DNA of 64,000 nucleotides from an uncultured Acidimicrobiales bacterium (GTDB taxonomy: Bacteria; Actinomycetota; Acidimicrobiia; Acidimicrobiales; SHLQ01): assembly GCA_938015295.1 (NCBI GenBank), contig CALLQB010000028.1, positions 1 to 64,000 of the forward strand. Direction: 5' to 3'. Shown here piece by piece: positions 7,823 through 16,495 of the stretch. Each line of letters begins with the position of its first letter. The stretch's first letter is position 1. The notes beneath the pieces are model-generated. The model was not told the origin of the DNA and made no database searches. It saw only the letters and a list, made by a program, of their open reading frames with translations. The translations under genes and the position numbers were made by a program.

Positions 7823-9309
7823 AACAACTCACCGGTGCCGACGTTGGTTTCCTCAACCTCGAAACGGCAACCTCTTTTGGGCACGTCAGCAGCCTTTCGA
7901 TCTACGGCACCCCGGCAGACGACCCCGAGTTCGACCCGTACATCGCCTACCGCACACAACTCGAATCGGTTCTCAAAGACCTCGAACCCTTCCGTCGCCG
8001 ACTCGTCGAAGTACCGCTTGGCCTCGACCGTCCGTACTGGATCCAAGACCCCGACTTCGACCTTGATTTCCACCTACGCCATATCGCGGTACCGGGCAAG
8101 GAGTCTGCCGAACAGCTAGGCGATCTCGTCGGTCGCCTGATTGGCCGGCCAATGGATCGCCGCCGACCGCTCTGGGAGGCGTATGTCATCGAAGGACTCC
8201 CCGACGACAACTTCGCCGTATTCATGAAAATCCACCACGCAACCATCGACGGCGCTGCCGGCGCCGAGATGATGGCGATCCTCAACCAACCCGCCAGCAA
8301 CTCGGTCGATTCGTGGCGCCCCGAACGCGTGCCCACACCTGCAGAACTGTTGGCCCGAACGGCAATCGAAGTCAGCCGCACGCCGGCGAAAGCACTACGG
8401 CTGCAGATCAACGCGTTGTCAGCAGCTGGGCGAATCACCCAAACCCGAAGTTTCGACGAAGCAGCAAACCGCTTACGCAAAGGGCTCCCCGGCCCTGCCG
8501 GGAAGGCCGTTCGTCGCGTACTTGGCGACCCGAAACCAGTCGACCAAGACAAACCACCACTGCTTCCCGCTCTCGGCGGCCCCCGCACCCCATTTAATGG
8601 CACCATCACCGCACATCGCCGGTTTGCGTACCGCAGCGCGCCGCTTAGCCACATTAAGGCGATCAAGGCAGCCAGCGGCGCAACCATCAACGATGTGGTC
8701 ATGGCCATCTGTGCCGGTGCGCTCCGGCGATACCTCCTCGACCATGATGCCCTCCCTGTCGAGAACCTGATCGCCATGGTCCCGGTGTCGATTCGGACCG
8801 GCGACGAAACCGACAAGTGGTCGAACCGCGTTTCGGCGATCTTTGCCCGGCTACCAACATCGACGCCTGAACCACCTCAACGTCTAAGCGACGTTCACGA
8901 CGCGATGCAGGAGGCGAAAGGACAGTTCGATCTTGTCCCGGCCGACACCCTTCTGGAGATGAGCGAGCTCGCTCCTCCGGCGCTGGCGACGCGTGCCGCT
9001 CGACTTGCGGCCCGAACCAGGCTGGCCGACCGCACCAACCCTGCGTTTAATCTCGTGATCTCCAACGTCCCCGGGCCGCGGTCTCCACTCCAACTCATCC
9101 CTGGCGTCGACTTAAAGCACTACTACCCGGTGTCGACCATCGTCGACGGGCAGGGCCTCAACATCACCGTGCAGAGTTATGTCGACACGCTCGATTTTGG
9201 CCTGGTTGGCTGCCGCGAACTTGTGCCCGATATCTGGAAAGTCGTCGACTACTGCATCGACGAAATCAGCGTGCTGGCAGACTCGTTGGGCGTCGAGCTC
9301 GATGCCTGA
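7819..9309 (+). CDS. Second wax ester synthase/acyl-CoA:diacylglycerol acyltransferase
   Basis: A 496-residue WS/DGAT paralogue. The catalytic HHATIDG motif is at 139-145, the ND motif ATINDVVMAICAGALRRYL lies near 295, and NLVISNVPGPRSPL lies near 413, as in canonical family members. It is closer to the standard family than its upstream partner and lacks the basic tail. It starts with GTG, overlapping the previous stop by 4 bp. The next gene starts 8 bp inside its 3' end. Two adjacent WS/DGATs with a lipase-like hydrolase suggest a storage-lipid synthesis and turnover unit. Actinobacteria usually carry several copies with different substrate use, which cannot be resolved here. Confidence 0.92.
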   Translation: MKQLTGADVGFLNLETATSFGHVSSLSIYGTPADDPEFDPYIAYRTQLESVLKDLEPFRRRLVEVPLGLDRPYWIQDPDFDLDFHLRHIAVPGKESAEQLGDLVGRLIGRPMDRRRPLWEAYVIEGLPDDNFAVFMKIHHATIDGAAGAEMMAILNQPASNSVDSWRPERVPTPAELLARTAIEVSRTPAKALRLQINALSAAGRITQTRSFDEAANRLRKGLPGPAGKAVRRVLGDPKPVDQDKPPLLPALGGPRTPFNGTITAHRRFAYRSAPLSHIKAIKAASGATINDVVMAICAGALRRYLLDHDALPVENLIAMVPVSIRTGDETDKWSNRVSAIFARLPTSTPEPPQRLSDVHDAMQEAKGQFDLVPADTLLEMSELAPPALATRAARLAARTRLADRTNPAFNLVISNVPGPRSPLQLIPGVDLKHYYPVSTIVDGQGLNITVQSYVDTLDFGLVGCRELVPDIWKVVDYCIDEISVLADSLGVELDA

Positions 9310-10174
9310 ACTTCCAGCGGTCGCCAACGGCTCCTACACTTCGGACATGCCAGCCAGCTCGAGCGTAAAGGCGCCCTCCACCATTCTCACTGCGCTCGAA
9401 ACACGCGCGGCGCTCGAGTATTCCACGTGGCCGCTGCTCCGCCCGATGCTTTCGCAGCTCCGCAGCGGCGACGGCCACCCCGTGCTCATTTTGCCGGGCT
9501 TCACCGCCAGCGATCAGTCGACTGCACGACTACGAGCGCTGTTACGACGCCTCGGCTACCGAACCTATGGCTGGAAACTCGGCACCAATCTTGGCCCTAC
9601 TCCACACATCGTTTCGGGTCTCGCCGACCGGTTCGCCGACATCGTCGACCGCGAAGGCCGGCCGGTCAGCATTATTGGCTGGAGTCTTGGCGGCATCTAT
9701 GCCCGCAGCCTTGCCCGCAACAACCACGACGTCGTGCGGCAGGTCATCACTATGGGTAGCCCCATCAGGATGACCCCCAACGATTCGAGCGCGGCAAGCG
9801 GCATGTGGGACGCACTCAGCCCGCTTTTCGACCCCGACACACTCGCGGCGATGGCCGACCCCGACTGGTCGATGATGCCCGTGCCGACAACGTCGATCTA
9901 CACCCGCACCGACGGCATCGTGCACTGGCGTACGTGTCTCGAAACACGAAGCCTCACCTCAGAAAATATCGAGGTGTACGGCAGTCACTCGGGCCTTGCC
10001 TTCAACCCGTCGGTAGCTATTGCGGTGGCCGACCGGCTCGCCCAAAAAACTGGTCGCTGGAAACGGTTTCGGCCACCGATCTGGGCTGCTGCTGCATTTC
10101 CGCGGCCCGCAAACTGGCGCCCGCGCACGTCAAAGACTGACCAACAGAGCGAACCGGCTACGATTCCCGGATAA
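9302..10174 (+). CDS. Alpha/beta-fold hydrolase (lipase/esterase-like)
   Basis: A hydrolase of about 290 residues. An oxyanion-type segment HPVLILPGFTASD is followed by the nucleophile elbow GWSLGG near residue 121, then an aspartate-containing strand in IYTRTDGIVHW and a C-terminal histidine in YGSHSGLAFNP that can complete a Ser-Asp-His triad. I start it at the ATG at 9302, which overlaps the WS/DGAT stop (ATGCCTGA); the ATG at 9347 is a possible alternative. Position at the end of the WS/DGAT operon suggests a neutral-lipid or ester hydrolase, but the substrate is inferred from context only. Its 3' end overlaps the convergent gene at 10158 by 17 bp. Confidence 0.85.
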   Translation: MPELPAVANGSYTSDMPASSSVKAPSTILTALETRAALEYSTWPLLRPMLSQLRSGDGHPVLILPGFTASDQSTARLRALLRRLGYRTYGWKLGTNLGPTPHIVSGLADRFADIVDREGRPVSIIGWSLGGIYARSLARNNHDVVRQVITMGSPIRMTPNDSSAASGMWDALSPLFDPDTLAAMADPDWSMMPVPTTSIYTRTDGIVHWRTCLETRSLTSENIEVYGSHSGLAFNPSVAIAVADRLAQKTGRWKRFRPPIWAAAAFPRPANWRPRTSKTDQQSEPATIPG

Positions 10175-10493
10175 GTGAATCCATAGCAGCAGCAAACGAT
10201 TCGTCATCGTTTAGCGCGCCATGAAACTCAAGCAGGTCGTCGTGGGTGATTCGCGGACCAGACCGCTGCTCGAAAAGCTCCTGCGGTAGGTTCCACTCAT
10301 CGCAGCTGACGCCCGCTGCTTGGAGCAGGTCAAAGGTGGGGCCCGACACCGATTGTGCGGTCACTTTTGAGCACTCGGCGCAGGTGAAATGGAACTCGCC
10401 AACCGCGGTGTCGACACACAGCCGCAGGGTCAGATCGTCCACACCAAGCTGCAGGTCGCCACAGGTCTCACACGTCGCCCGAATTTCAGTCAT
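10158..10493 (-). CDS. Small zinc-ribbon-like hypothetical protein
   Basis: A 111-residue protein starting at MTEIRATCETCGDLQLG. Two CxxC pairs, CETC near residue 8 and CAEC near 40, could bind one zinc. The spacing suits a zinc-ribbon followed by an acidic helical tail (DDLLEFHGALNDDESF). The longer reading to 10658 adds about 55 Arg/Ser-rich residues that look non-coding, so I prefer the internal ATG. The function is not known to me. Its 3' end overlaps the hydrolase gene by 17 bp in convergent orientation. Confidence 0.65.
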   Translation of the reverse strand: MTEIRATCETCGDLQLGVDDLTLRLCVDTAVGEFHFTCAECSKVTAQSVSGPTFDLLQAAGVSCDEWNLPQELFEQRSGPRITHDDLLEFHGALNDDESFAAAMDSLIRES

Positions 10494-10591
10494 ATGCACC
10501 GTTCGGCAGCGGGCAACGTGACTCAAGGCGAACAACAAACAAAAAGGCGCAAAAGTTCGGCTCGACCCCGCTGAACGCACGAATTCGGCTT

Positions 10592-10631
10592 CCTGAGAGG
10601 CGTTCTCAGGAAGTCTCAGGCTCCTCTCAGG
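10592..10631. promoter_or_regulatory. TCTCAGG direct-repeat array with inverted copy upstream of the lipoprotein-ABC operon
   Basis: Three TCTCAGG copies start at 10604, 10614 and 10625, one helical turn apart. The first also forms a perfect 7-bp inverted repeat with CCTGAGA at 10592-10598. Phased direct repeats of this size are typical of OmpR/PhoB-type response regulators. The array ends 49 bp before the ATG at 10681. No such array precedes the paralogous operon at 59884. Confidence 0.55.
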
Positions 10632-10680
10632 CCGCCTGTTCGACGCTGAGCGAGACACCTCAACTCAGGAGATACGCCCT

Positions 10681-11358
10681 ATGAAGTCCCTACATCTACA
10701 ACCCCTACATCCAAAACCCCTACATCAATCCCTACATCGCAGTCGCCGCGGCCTCGGTGCCATCACCATCGCCGTCGCCTCGATCTTTGCCGCCAGCTGC
10801 GGATCGGCACCAACCACAACCGCAGCCACAGCAGCCGACGCAACCAGCGAAGAAAGCACCGAACTCCCGACGCTCGCGACCACTACCCCAGGCTCCGAGA
10901 GCGGCGAGCAGTCAGCGACAACACCGCCCGAAGAAGCCGAGACTGACCCCGAACTTGCCATGGCCGAATACGAAGCCTGCATGGACGATCTCGGCATCGA
11001 CGTTCCCGACTTCGATGGCGGCGGTGGCGTGGTCGTCGAAGAGTTTGAGGTCGATGCAGAAAGTACTGACTCGGTTGATTTCGAAGAGATGCAAGCCGCA
11101 ATGGACGAGTGCGACGATGTGCTCGAAGAGGCCTTTGGCTCCTTCGAGATGAGCCCCGAACAGGAAGCCGAGATGGCCGACCAGCTGCTCGAACTCGAGC
11201 GCTGCCTTGCCGACGCCGGCTTCGACATCGACATGAACGAAGGCGGCTTTGAACTTCCAGCCGACATCGAGTTCGAAGACTTCAACGAAGCCATGAACAA
11301 CTGCCAGCCCGATCAGGCAACCGAGATGACCGATGTCGTAGGCGGTGAGGCAGGATGA
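10681..11358 (+). CDS. Acidic secreted lipoprotein of an ABC export operon
   Basis: A 225-residue lipoprotein. After an Arg-rich N-region and hydrophobic segment, the lipobox AASC ends near residue 40, then a Thr/Ala/Ser linker and a very acidic body (Asp/Glu runs) with several cysteines in a C-M/L-x3-G pattern (ACMDDLGID, RCLADAGFD). A ribosome site AGGAG lies 7 bases upstream of the ATG. The first 60 coding bases contain four CCCTACATC copies encoding a repeated (P/S)LH motif ahead of the signal sequence, which is odd. Its stop overlaps the adaptor start (ATGA). It is likely an extracellular accessory of the transporter; a role in cation or peptide sensing is only a guess. The operon at 59884 starts with a similar protein. 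Confidence 0.8.
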   Translation: MKSLHLQPLHPKPLHQSLHRSRRGLGAITIAVASIFAASCGSAPTTTAATAADATSEESTELPTLATTTPGSESGEQSATTPPEEAETDPELAMAEYEACMDDLGIDVPDFDGGGGVVVEEFEVDAESTDSVDFEEMQAAMDECDDVLEEAFGSFEMSPEQEAEMADQLLELERCLADAGFDIDMNEGGFELPADIEFEDFNEAMNNCQPDQATEMTDVVGGEAG

Positions 11359-12485
11359 CCAGCCGAGCGAAAAGGTCGTCGATCGTTGCGCTGGCAATTC
11401 TCGCGACCGCCGTGCTGACCATCGCTGCCGGCGTTGCCGCAGCTCCGAAGTTTCGAAGCCAGGCGGCGGCAGTCGAGACGGACGGACCGTCAAGATCGAC
11501 CGAAACAGCGACGGTGACTCGACGCGACCTCGCCGAATCTGTTGAAGTGAACGCAACCATTGGGTTTGGCTCACCGCAGTCGCTCCCCATCGAGGCCTCG
11601 GGTCTGGTGACAAGCGCTCCCGAAACAGGCGACATCGTGAACCCCGGAGACGAGCTAGTACGCATCGAGGACAAGCCGGTGGTCGCCGCGGAGGGAGAGA
11701 TACCGCTCTATCGCGACCTACGGCGAACCTCTCCCGGAGAACGCGACGAAGCGGGCGAAAAACTCGGCCCGCTCACCGGACAAGACGTCGAACAACTCCA
11801 GCGGTTTCTTCTCGAACACGGCTTGACCGGCGCACTCGATGGCGAAAGCGAAGAAGACCTCGACGCGTTGGCCAAGCTGCGCAACAACCTTGAGGCCGAC
11901 GGTGTGTTCGGCAAGTCAACCGAGACCGCAGTCAAAGCCTGGCAAAAGCGCTCAGGCCACGCCGCCACTGGCACCGTTACGCGCCGCCAACTGGTGTTTG
12001 TTGCCCGAAGCGTTCGAATCGAAGCAACCCCAGCGGTGGGAACCGCGTTCAACGAGCTCACCGTCACCTCCACCGCGGCCAAGGTCACGCTCGACATTTC
12101 AGCCAAACAAAAACGACACTTCCCCGTCGACAAGACAGTCGAAATCAGCTCCGTTGATGGCTCGAGCTTCGGTGTTGTTTCCCTGAGAAAGTCCACAATC
12201 GGCAATGACGGGTCAAAACGATTCGAGGTAGAGATCGAACTCGATGATCCGCAAGCTCTCGGTGAGGCTGAGGTCGCCGAAGCAACGTCGACGACGACGA
12301 TCGCCGAAGACGTCTTGACGGTGCCGGTTCGAGCCCTTCTTGCCCTCGCCGAGGGCGGATGGGCCGTGCAGGTCAGCACCACTAACGGCGCACAGCTCAC
12401 GGCCGTCGACTTGGGCAAAGTGGTCGACGGATTCGCCGAAATCACTGGTGTCGACGAAGGCACCGACGTGGTGGTGCCAGTATGA
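11355..12485 (+). CDS. Membrane-anchored efflux adaptor (HlyD/MacA-like) with peptidoglycan-binding domain
   Basis: A 376-residue protein with an N-terminal membrane anchor (residues 9-32) and extracytoplasmic body. Residues 55-100 carry a half lipoyl/barrel region (ETGDIVNPGDELVRIEDKPV). Residues 125-210 are a PG_binding_1 domain (DVEQLQRFLLEHG..., then DGVFGKSTETAVKAWQKRSG). Residues 225-376 return to the beta-barrel/membrane-proximal region of adaptors. The PG-binding domain sits where Gram-negative MacA has its coiled-coil hairpin, so the adaptor probably docks to the cell wall rather than to an outer-membrane channel. It overlaps the lipoprotein gene and the ABC ATPase gene by 4 bp each. 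Confidence 0.82.
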   Translation: MTSRAKRSSIVALAILATAVLTIAAGVAAAPKFRSQAAAVETDGPSRSTETATVTRRDLAESVEVNATIGFGSPQSLPIEASGLVTSAPETGDIVNPGDELVRIEDKPVVAAEGEIPLYRDLRRTSPGERDEAGEKLGPLTGQDVEQLQRFLLEHGLTGALDGESEEDLDALAKLRNNLEADGVFGKSTETAVKAWQKRSGHAATGTVTRRQLVFVARSVRIEATPAVGTAFNELTVTSTAAKVTLDISAKQKRHFPVDKTVEISSVDGSSFGVVSLRKSTIGNDGSKRFEVEIELDDPQALGEAEVAEATSTTTIAEDVLTVPVRALLALAEGGWAVQVSTTNGAQLTAVDLGKVVDGFAEITGVDEGTDVVVPV

Positions 12486-13177
12486 GCACCCCGGCAATTG
12501 CCTTACGAAACGTTGTACGCACGTACCCCGGCGAGCCACCCATCGCCGCACTCGATCGAGTGGACCTTCGTATTGACCAAGGCGAAATCCTGGCAATCGT
12601 TGGGCCATCTGGATCGGGAAAGTCGACCCTCCTCAACGTGATGGGGACCCTCGACAGGCCAAGCTCGGGAGACGTTCTCATCGACGGCATCAACACCCGC
12701 GACCTCTCCGAGCGCAAACTCTGCGCGTTGCGAGCCAGGAAACTCGGTTTCGTTTTTCAGAGCTTTCATCTGCTCGAGTCCGCCCGCGTCATCGACAATG
12801 TGGCCAACGGGCTGATCTACCAGGGCATCGACCGGCGGACCCGAAACACCCGCGCCCTCAGGGCGCTCGAGTTGGTCGGCCTCGCCGACCGGGCGGCAAC
12901 CAAACCGCCCAAATTATCCGGCGGACAACGTCAGCGAGTTGCGATCGCTCGGGCAATCGTCAGCGAGCCCTCGCTCATCCTCGCCGACGAACCCACCGGA
13001 AACCTCGACTCAAAAACGAGCGCCGACGTCCTCGAGCTTTTGCATCAGCTCAACAGGAATCAAGGCGCAACGATTGCCGTGATTACCCACGACCTCGAAG
13101 TAGCCAGCCAGATGCAGCGTCGCGTTTCGGTACGCGACGGACGCATCGAACCCACCACCAGCGAAACGGCAGCCTGA
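12482..13177 (+). CDS. ABC transporter ATP-binding protein, MacB/LolD type
   Basis: A 231-residue ATPase with Walker A GPSGSGKST near 41-49, Q-loop VFQSFHLL, signature LSGGQRQRVAIARA near 147, Walker B LILADEPTGNLDS and H-loop ITHDLE. The combination FQSFHLL and DEPTGNLDSKTSADVLELL is typical of the MacB/LolD/FtsE group that powers mechanotransmission rather than substrate translocation through the membrane. It couples with the permease at 13179 (1-bp gap) and follows the adaptor with a 4-bp overlap. Confidence 0.93.
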   Translation: MSTPAIALRNVVRTYPGEPPIAALDRVDLRIDQGEILAIVGPSGSGKSTLLNVMGTLDRPSSGDVLIDGINTRDLSERKLCALRARKLGFVFQSFHLLESARVIDNVANGLIYQGIDRRTRNTRALRALELVGLADRAATKPPKLSGGQRQRVAIARAIVSEPSLILADEPTGNLDSKTSADVLELLHQLNRNQGATIAVITHDLEVASQMQRRVSVRDGRIEPTTSETAA

Positions 13178-13178
13178 T

Positions 13179-14396
13179 ATGGCCACGTCCAACCCACCCG
13201 ACGCGTCCGCTCTGGGCCGCTCACGACTGCGACTCGCCGACCGCCTCCGAACAGGCCTCGGCGGCCTCTGGTCACGGCCAGCCCGCACCCTACTCACCGC
13301 ACTCGGTATCGCTATCGGTATCGCGTCGATGGTGACCGTGGTCGGCATCTCCTCATCCTCCAAAGCCGACCTGCTGGCCGAACTCGACGAACTGGGCACC
13401 AACCTGCTGCAGATCAAACCGGGGCAGAGCCTCTTTGGCGACGAGGCCAAGTTGCCAACGTCAGCGAGCACGATGCTCGGTGCCGTTGCGACCGTTCTCG
13501 ATACCGCGGGCGTCACGACGATCAACACCGACGTGCAACGAACCACACACGACGACAGCCCGAACGGGCTCTCAGTACTTACCAGCGACGGAGACCTCGA
13601 CCGAACCCTTCAGCTCAACATCGCATCGGGAAGGTCAATCGACGCAGGCAACCAGGCACTACCGGTTGCCGTCCTTGGGGCGGTGGCCGCCGAACGGCTC
13701 GCGATTACCAACACCAGTGGCGGCCCAACCGTCGCCATAGCCGGTCGGAAAGTTCAGGTCATAGGCATCCTCGAAGCGCATCCGCTGCACCCCGACATCG
13801 ATCGGTCGGTGGTGATCGGCCACAGCTACGCCACCACTGTGCTCGGAATCGACGCCGCCCACACTGCCATCTATGTACGTGTCCGACCGTCGGCGATCGA
13901 ACAGACCCGCCCCCTCCTCGCCCGAACGGCCAACCCGACCTCGCCAACCGAGGTCCAGGTTTCACGGCCCTCTGATGCCCTCGAAGCGCAAACCAAGGTC
14001 GACCAGAACCTCCAAAACCTCTTGTTGGCACTTGGCGGGGTCGCCCTGCTGGTGGGTGGGGTGGGCATCGCCAACATCATGGTCATTTCCGTGATGGAGC
14101 GCCGGACCGAGATCGGATTGCGCCGCGCACTAGGCGCTCGAAAGGGGCACATCCGAAGCCAGTTCATCATCGAAGCAGCCGCACTGGCGACCCTCGGCGG
14201 AGCACTTGGCATCGGCAGCGGCGTTGCTGCCACAACCTTGTATGCCAACAGCCAGGACTGGACCGTATCGATCCCAGGCCAGGCGCTAGCTGGCGGGATA
14301 ATCGCCGCGCTGATCATTGGCGCAACCGCCGGGCTGTATCCGGCCGCCAAGGCAGCTCGACTCGATCCGGCCGATGCGGTCAGGCCCCAAAGCTGA
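13179..14396 (+). CDS. ABC transporter permease, MacB type (MacB_PCD + FtsX domains)
   Basis: A 405-residue permease. One TM helix at about 38-60 (SRPARTLLTALGIAIGIASM) is followed by a large extracytoplasmic MacB_PCD domain (60-275) and three C-terminal TM helices of the FtsX domain (about 283-400) with the conserved MERRTEIGLRRALGARKGHI loop. With the ATPase and adaptor it forms a MacAB-like machine for exporting or extracting peptides, lipoproteins or envelope-active compounds. The substrate is unknown. It is the last gene of this operon and converges with the gene at 14414 across a 17-bp gap. Confidence 0.9.
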   Translation: MATSNPPDASALGRSRLRLADRLRTGLGGLWSRPARTLLTALGIAIGIASMVTVVGISSSSKADLLAELDELGTNLLQIKPGQSLFGDEAKLPTSASTMLGAVATVLDTAGVTTINTDVQRTTHDDSPNGLSVLTSDGDLDRTLQLNIASGRSIDAGNQALPVAVLGAVAAERLAITNTSGGPTVAIAGRKVQVIGILEAHPLHPDIDRSVVIGHSYATTVLGIDAAHTAIYVRVRPSAIEQTRPLLARTANPTSPTEVQVSRPSDALEAQTKVDQNLQNLLLALGGVALLVGGVGIANIMVISVMERRTEIGLRRALGARKGHIRSQFIIEAAALATLGGALGIGSGVAATTLYANSQDWTVSIPGQALAGGIIAALIIGATAGLYPAAKAARLDPADAVRPQS

Positions 14397-14413
14397 CCGC
14401 GGCACCGCCAGCG

Positions 14414-14947
14414 TTACCGCGGGGCGGGCACGGCCCGAAGACCCGCTTCGATAGGCCGAACGTTGTCGATCGGCGTCGCAAGATAGGCGCCATCGACGTC
14501 GACCACCGCACGTCCGCGCAGCGCCGACCGGCCGATCAGCAGCCGGAAACCCATAAGGTCGCGATTGGTCAGTGTGACCTCGATCGGCCAACGCTGGTCG
14601 GCCAAGACGAGATCGGTCGTGACGACCGGACGCTCTTCACTGAAGCCGTTTGATGACCGCACCACTCGACGATCTACAACCACACGTTCGACAGCAACAC
14701 CATTCTTCGCCGAACCCTGGCGAGGTAAAAACAAGAACCGGCACCACTGCGAACCGTCCCGTTCGAAGAATTCGAGCTCCTCGGCATGAAGCGCCGATGT
14801 GGCCGCACCCGTATCGATCTTCGCCTTCACCCGACGGTCGGGCGAAAGGTCGGGCAAATACGCCCACTCCTTCCAACCAACGGTGAGCAAGGCCGCCACA
14901 GGAGGAGCCACAACAGGTCGTAGAAGCGACAACAGACGAGGCGCCAT
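14414..14947 (-). CDS. Retropepsin-like putative protease (ATP-dependent zinc protease/RimB-like family)
   Basis: A 177-residue protein with WKEWAYLPDL followed by VKAKIDTGAATSALHA, the DTGA active-site-like motif of the family known as ATP-dependent zinc protease (PF05618), whose fold resembles retropepsin. Downstream strands include VLADQRWPIEVTLTNRDLM and the conserved LLIGRSALRG. I start it at the ATG at 14947, which has GGAGG 10 bases upstream; the reading back to 15028 adds an unlikely 27-residue leader. Family members often accompany RimK-type ligases, but none is adjacent here. The activity is unproven. Confidence 0.8.
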   Translation of the reverse strand: MAPRLLSLLRPVVAPPVAALLTVGWKEWAYLPDLSPDRRVKAKIDTGAATSALHAEELEFFERDGSQWCRFLFLPRQGSAKNGVAVERVVVDRRVVRSSNGFSEERPVVTTDLVLADQRWPIEVTLTNRDLMGFRLLIGRSALRGRAVVDVDGAYLATPIDNVRPIEAGLRAVPAPR

Positions 14948-15042
14948 GTCTCGATAACCTCCGGGGGAACAACAAAAATCAGGTGCGCCAGCAGGCGTCG
15001 AGACAACGTACTGCACCGACCGCACCAAGTCTTGTCAGCGCT

Positions 15043-15681
15043 CTAGAGCGCAAGCGGCGCGTTGATAAACAACCCTTCACACGTCGTGATCGGCGCATCG
15101 CCAGGTGCGCCGACAGGACGACACTCGCCTTCCATGAAGATCTTTCGGCCCTCGCGCTTGGTGATCCATGCACTGAAACGGAGATCCTCCTCGAGGGGAG
15201 TCGCCGCCTTGTAGTTAATCGTTAAGAACGCCGTAAACGCGGTGTCAGCACCGAGCACCAACAAGAAGCCACAGAGGTCGTCATAAATGGCTGACACCAC
15301 TCCCCCGTGCGAACGTTTCGGTGCGCCCTCGAAGCCCCGATCCAGATTGACAGTTGTGACCGCCTTGTCGCCTTCGCGGTAGACCCGCAGCGGCACGCTC
15401 CATGGATTTCCTCGGCCCGACACCGGCCGGTCCACGTCGTTGACAAACTCTTCGCCCTCGCCTGGCACCAAAAGATCTTCAGGCGTGAGCCACCGGTCCA
15501 ACCGCTTTTCCCGCCGCTCATTCTCGGCGAGGAGATCGGCCTCTTCGCCGAGGCGTCGAGCCAACGACTCCATCGCTGCGGGGTCATGGGAACGACCGAC
15601 CAAAAGATGATGCATGCGGCGCATCTGGTCGGCTACGGCGATACGGGCAAGGTCGTCGTCTGACAGGTCGCTGGTGAACAC
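15043..15681 (-). CDS. Hotdog-fold acyl-CoA thioesterase (PaaI-like)
   Basis: A 212-residue protein whose C-terminal 130 residues are a PaaI/4HBT hotdog domain: HGGVVSAIYDDLCGFLLVLG holds the glycine-rich helix and catalytic acidic residue, followed by AFTAFLTINYKAATPLEEDL and the final FINAPL strand. The N-terminal 80 residues are helical. It starts with GTG, 52 bp after the stop of paaC, in the same orientation, so it is probably part of the paa operon and could hydrolyse stalled aryl- or ring-opened CoA esters, as PaaI does. It is longer than classic PaaI (about 140 residues). A general fatty acyl-CoA thioesterase role is the alternative. Confidence 0.82.
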   Translation of the reverse strand: MFTSDLSDDDLARIAVADQMRRMHHLLVGRSHDPAAMESLARRLGEEADLLAENERREKRLDRWLTPEDLLVPGEGEEFVNDVDRPVSGRGNPWSVPLRVYREGDKAVTTVNLDRGFEGAPKRSHGGVVSAIYDDLCGFLLVLGADTAFTAFLTINYKAATPLEEDLRFSAWITKREGRKIFMEGECRPVGAPGDAPITTCEGLFINAPLAL

Positions 15682-15733
15682 AGGCGACAGTATGGCGAGC
15701 GGTCCGGGAATGTACTAATTGTCGGCGTGGGGT

Positions 15734-16495
15734 TTACCAAACCGCGGAGTGATCGAGATCAAAGACCTCGCGCATCCGCGACATCAGCGGCGCGAAGTCG
15801 GCCGAACGAACACGACGGTCAGCCACAATCGTCTCTGGCGCTGCGACGTCGGTATCGAACCGTTCGGTCACCGCACCGGTCAACGGACCCGCAAGATCGA
15901 GTACTGATCCGCTAGCCAACCCCTCGGCGATGGCCTCGCTTTCGCCGGCCGGAGGTGACAACGAGGCGAATGCCATCGGCAACATCACATCGAGTGCGGT
16001 CAAAATTCGCAGGCGGGAGATCTGCGACGCGAGCAACGGATCGAGAAGCGCCCGTGCGTGTTGGCGGTGATACGACTCTTCGCGCTGGGCCCGGGCAGCC
16101 ACCTCGGCAAGCGGCGCAAATGACGATTGGGCGACGAGCTGCCACCGCAGGTTCTCGATGGTGTCGTACAGCCAGTGACGGACAAGAGCTTCGGCCCAAT
16201 CGGTAGTGGCGTACTCAACCAACGTGCTCGACCGGTACTGCTCGCCGCCACGAAAGTAGGCCAGCTCGTCGACCGAGCCGTCGGTTGGTTCTACACCGCG
16301 CAACTCGAGCACCAACTCGTACAACATCAGCGCATGACCCAGCTCGTCCTGGCCGATGCTCGAGAACGCCAGGTCCTCCTCCAAGAACGGGGCAACACCA
16401 ATCCATTCGGTGTGCTGCTGGCCCATCAGGTGTTCGTCGTCGGCGAAGGCGAGCAGGAATTCTTCGATACCGGTTGGTTGTGCTGCTGCGCTCAT
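15734..16495 (-). CDS. paaC: 1,2-phenylacetyl-CoA epoxidase, subunit PaaC
   Basis: A 253-residue ferritin-like protein matching PaaC, the structural partner of PaaA. It has the diagnostic helix LAFADDEHLMGQQHTEWIG, then EEDLAFSSIGQDELGHA and LRWQLVAQSSFAPLAEVAAR, with the later REESYHRQHA helix. In the known complex PaaA holds the catalytic diiron site and PaaC stabilises it. Its start overlaps the paaB stop (ATGA). Length agrees with the family (about 250). Confidence 0.93.
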   Translation of the reverse strand: MSAAAQPTGIEEFLLAFADDEHLMGQQHTEWIGVAPFLEEDLAFSSIGQDELGHALMLYELVLELRGVEPTDGSVDELAYFRGGEQYRSSTLVEYATTDWAEALVRHWLYDTIENLRWQLVAQSSFAPLAEVAARAQREESYHRQHARALLDPLLASQISRLRILTALDVMLPMAFASLSPPAGESEAIAEGLASGSVLDLAGPLTGAVTERFDTDVAAPETIVADRRVRSADFAPLMSRMREVFDLDHSAVW

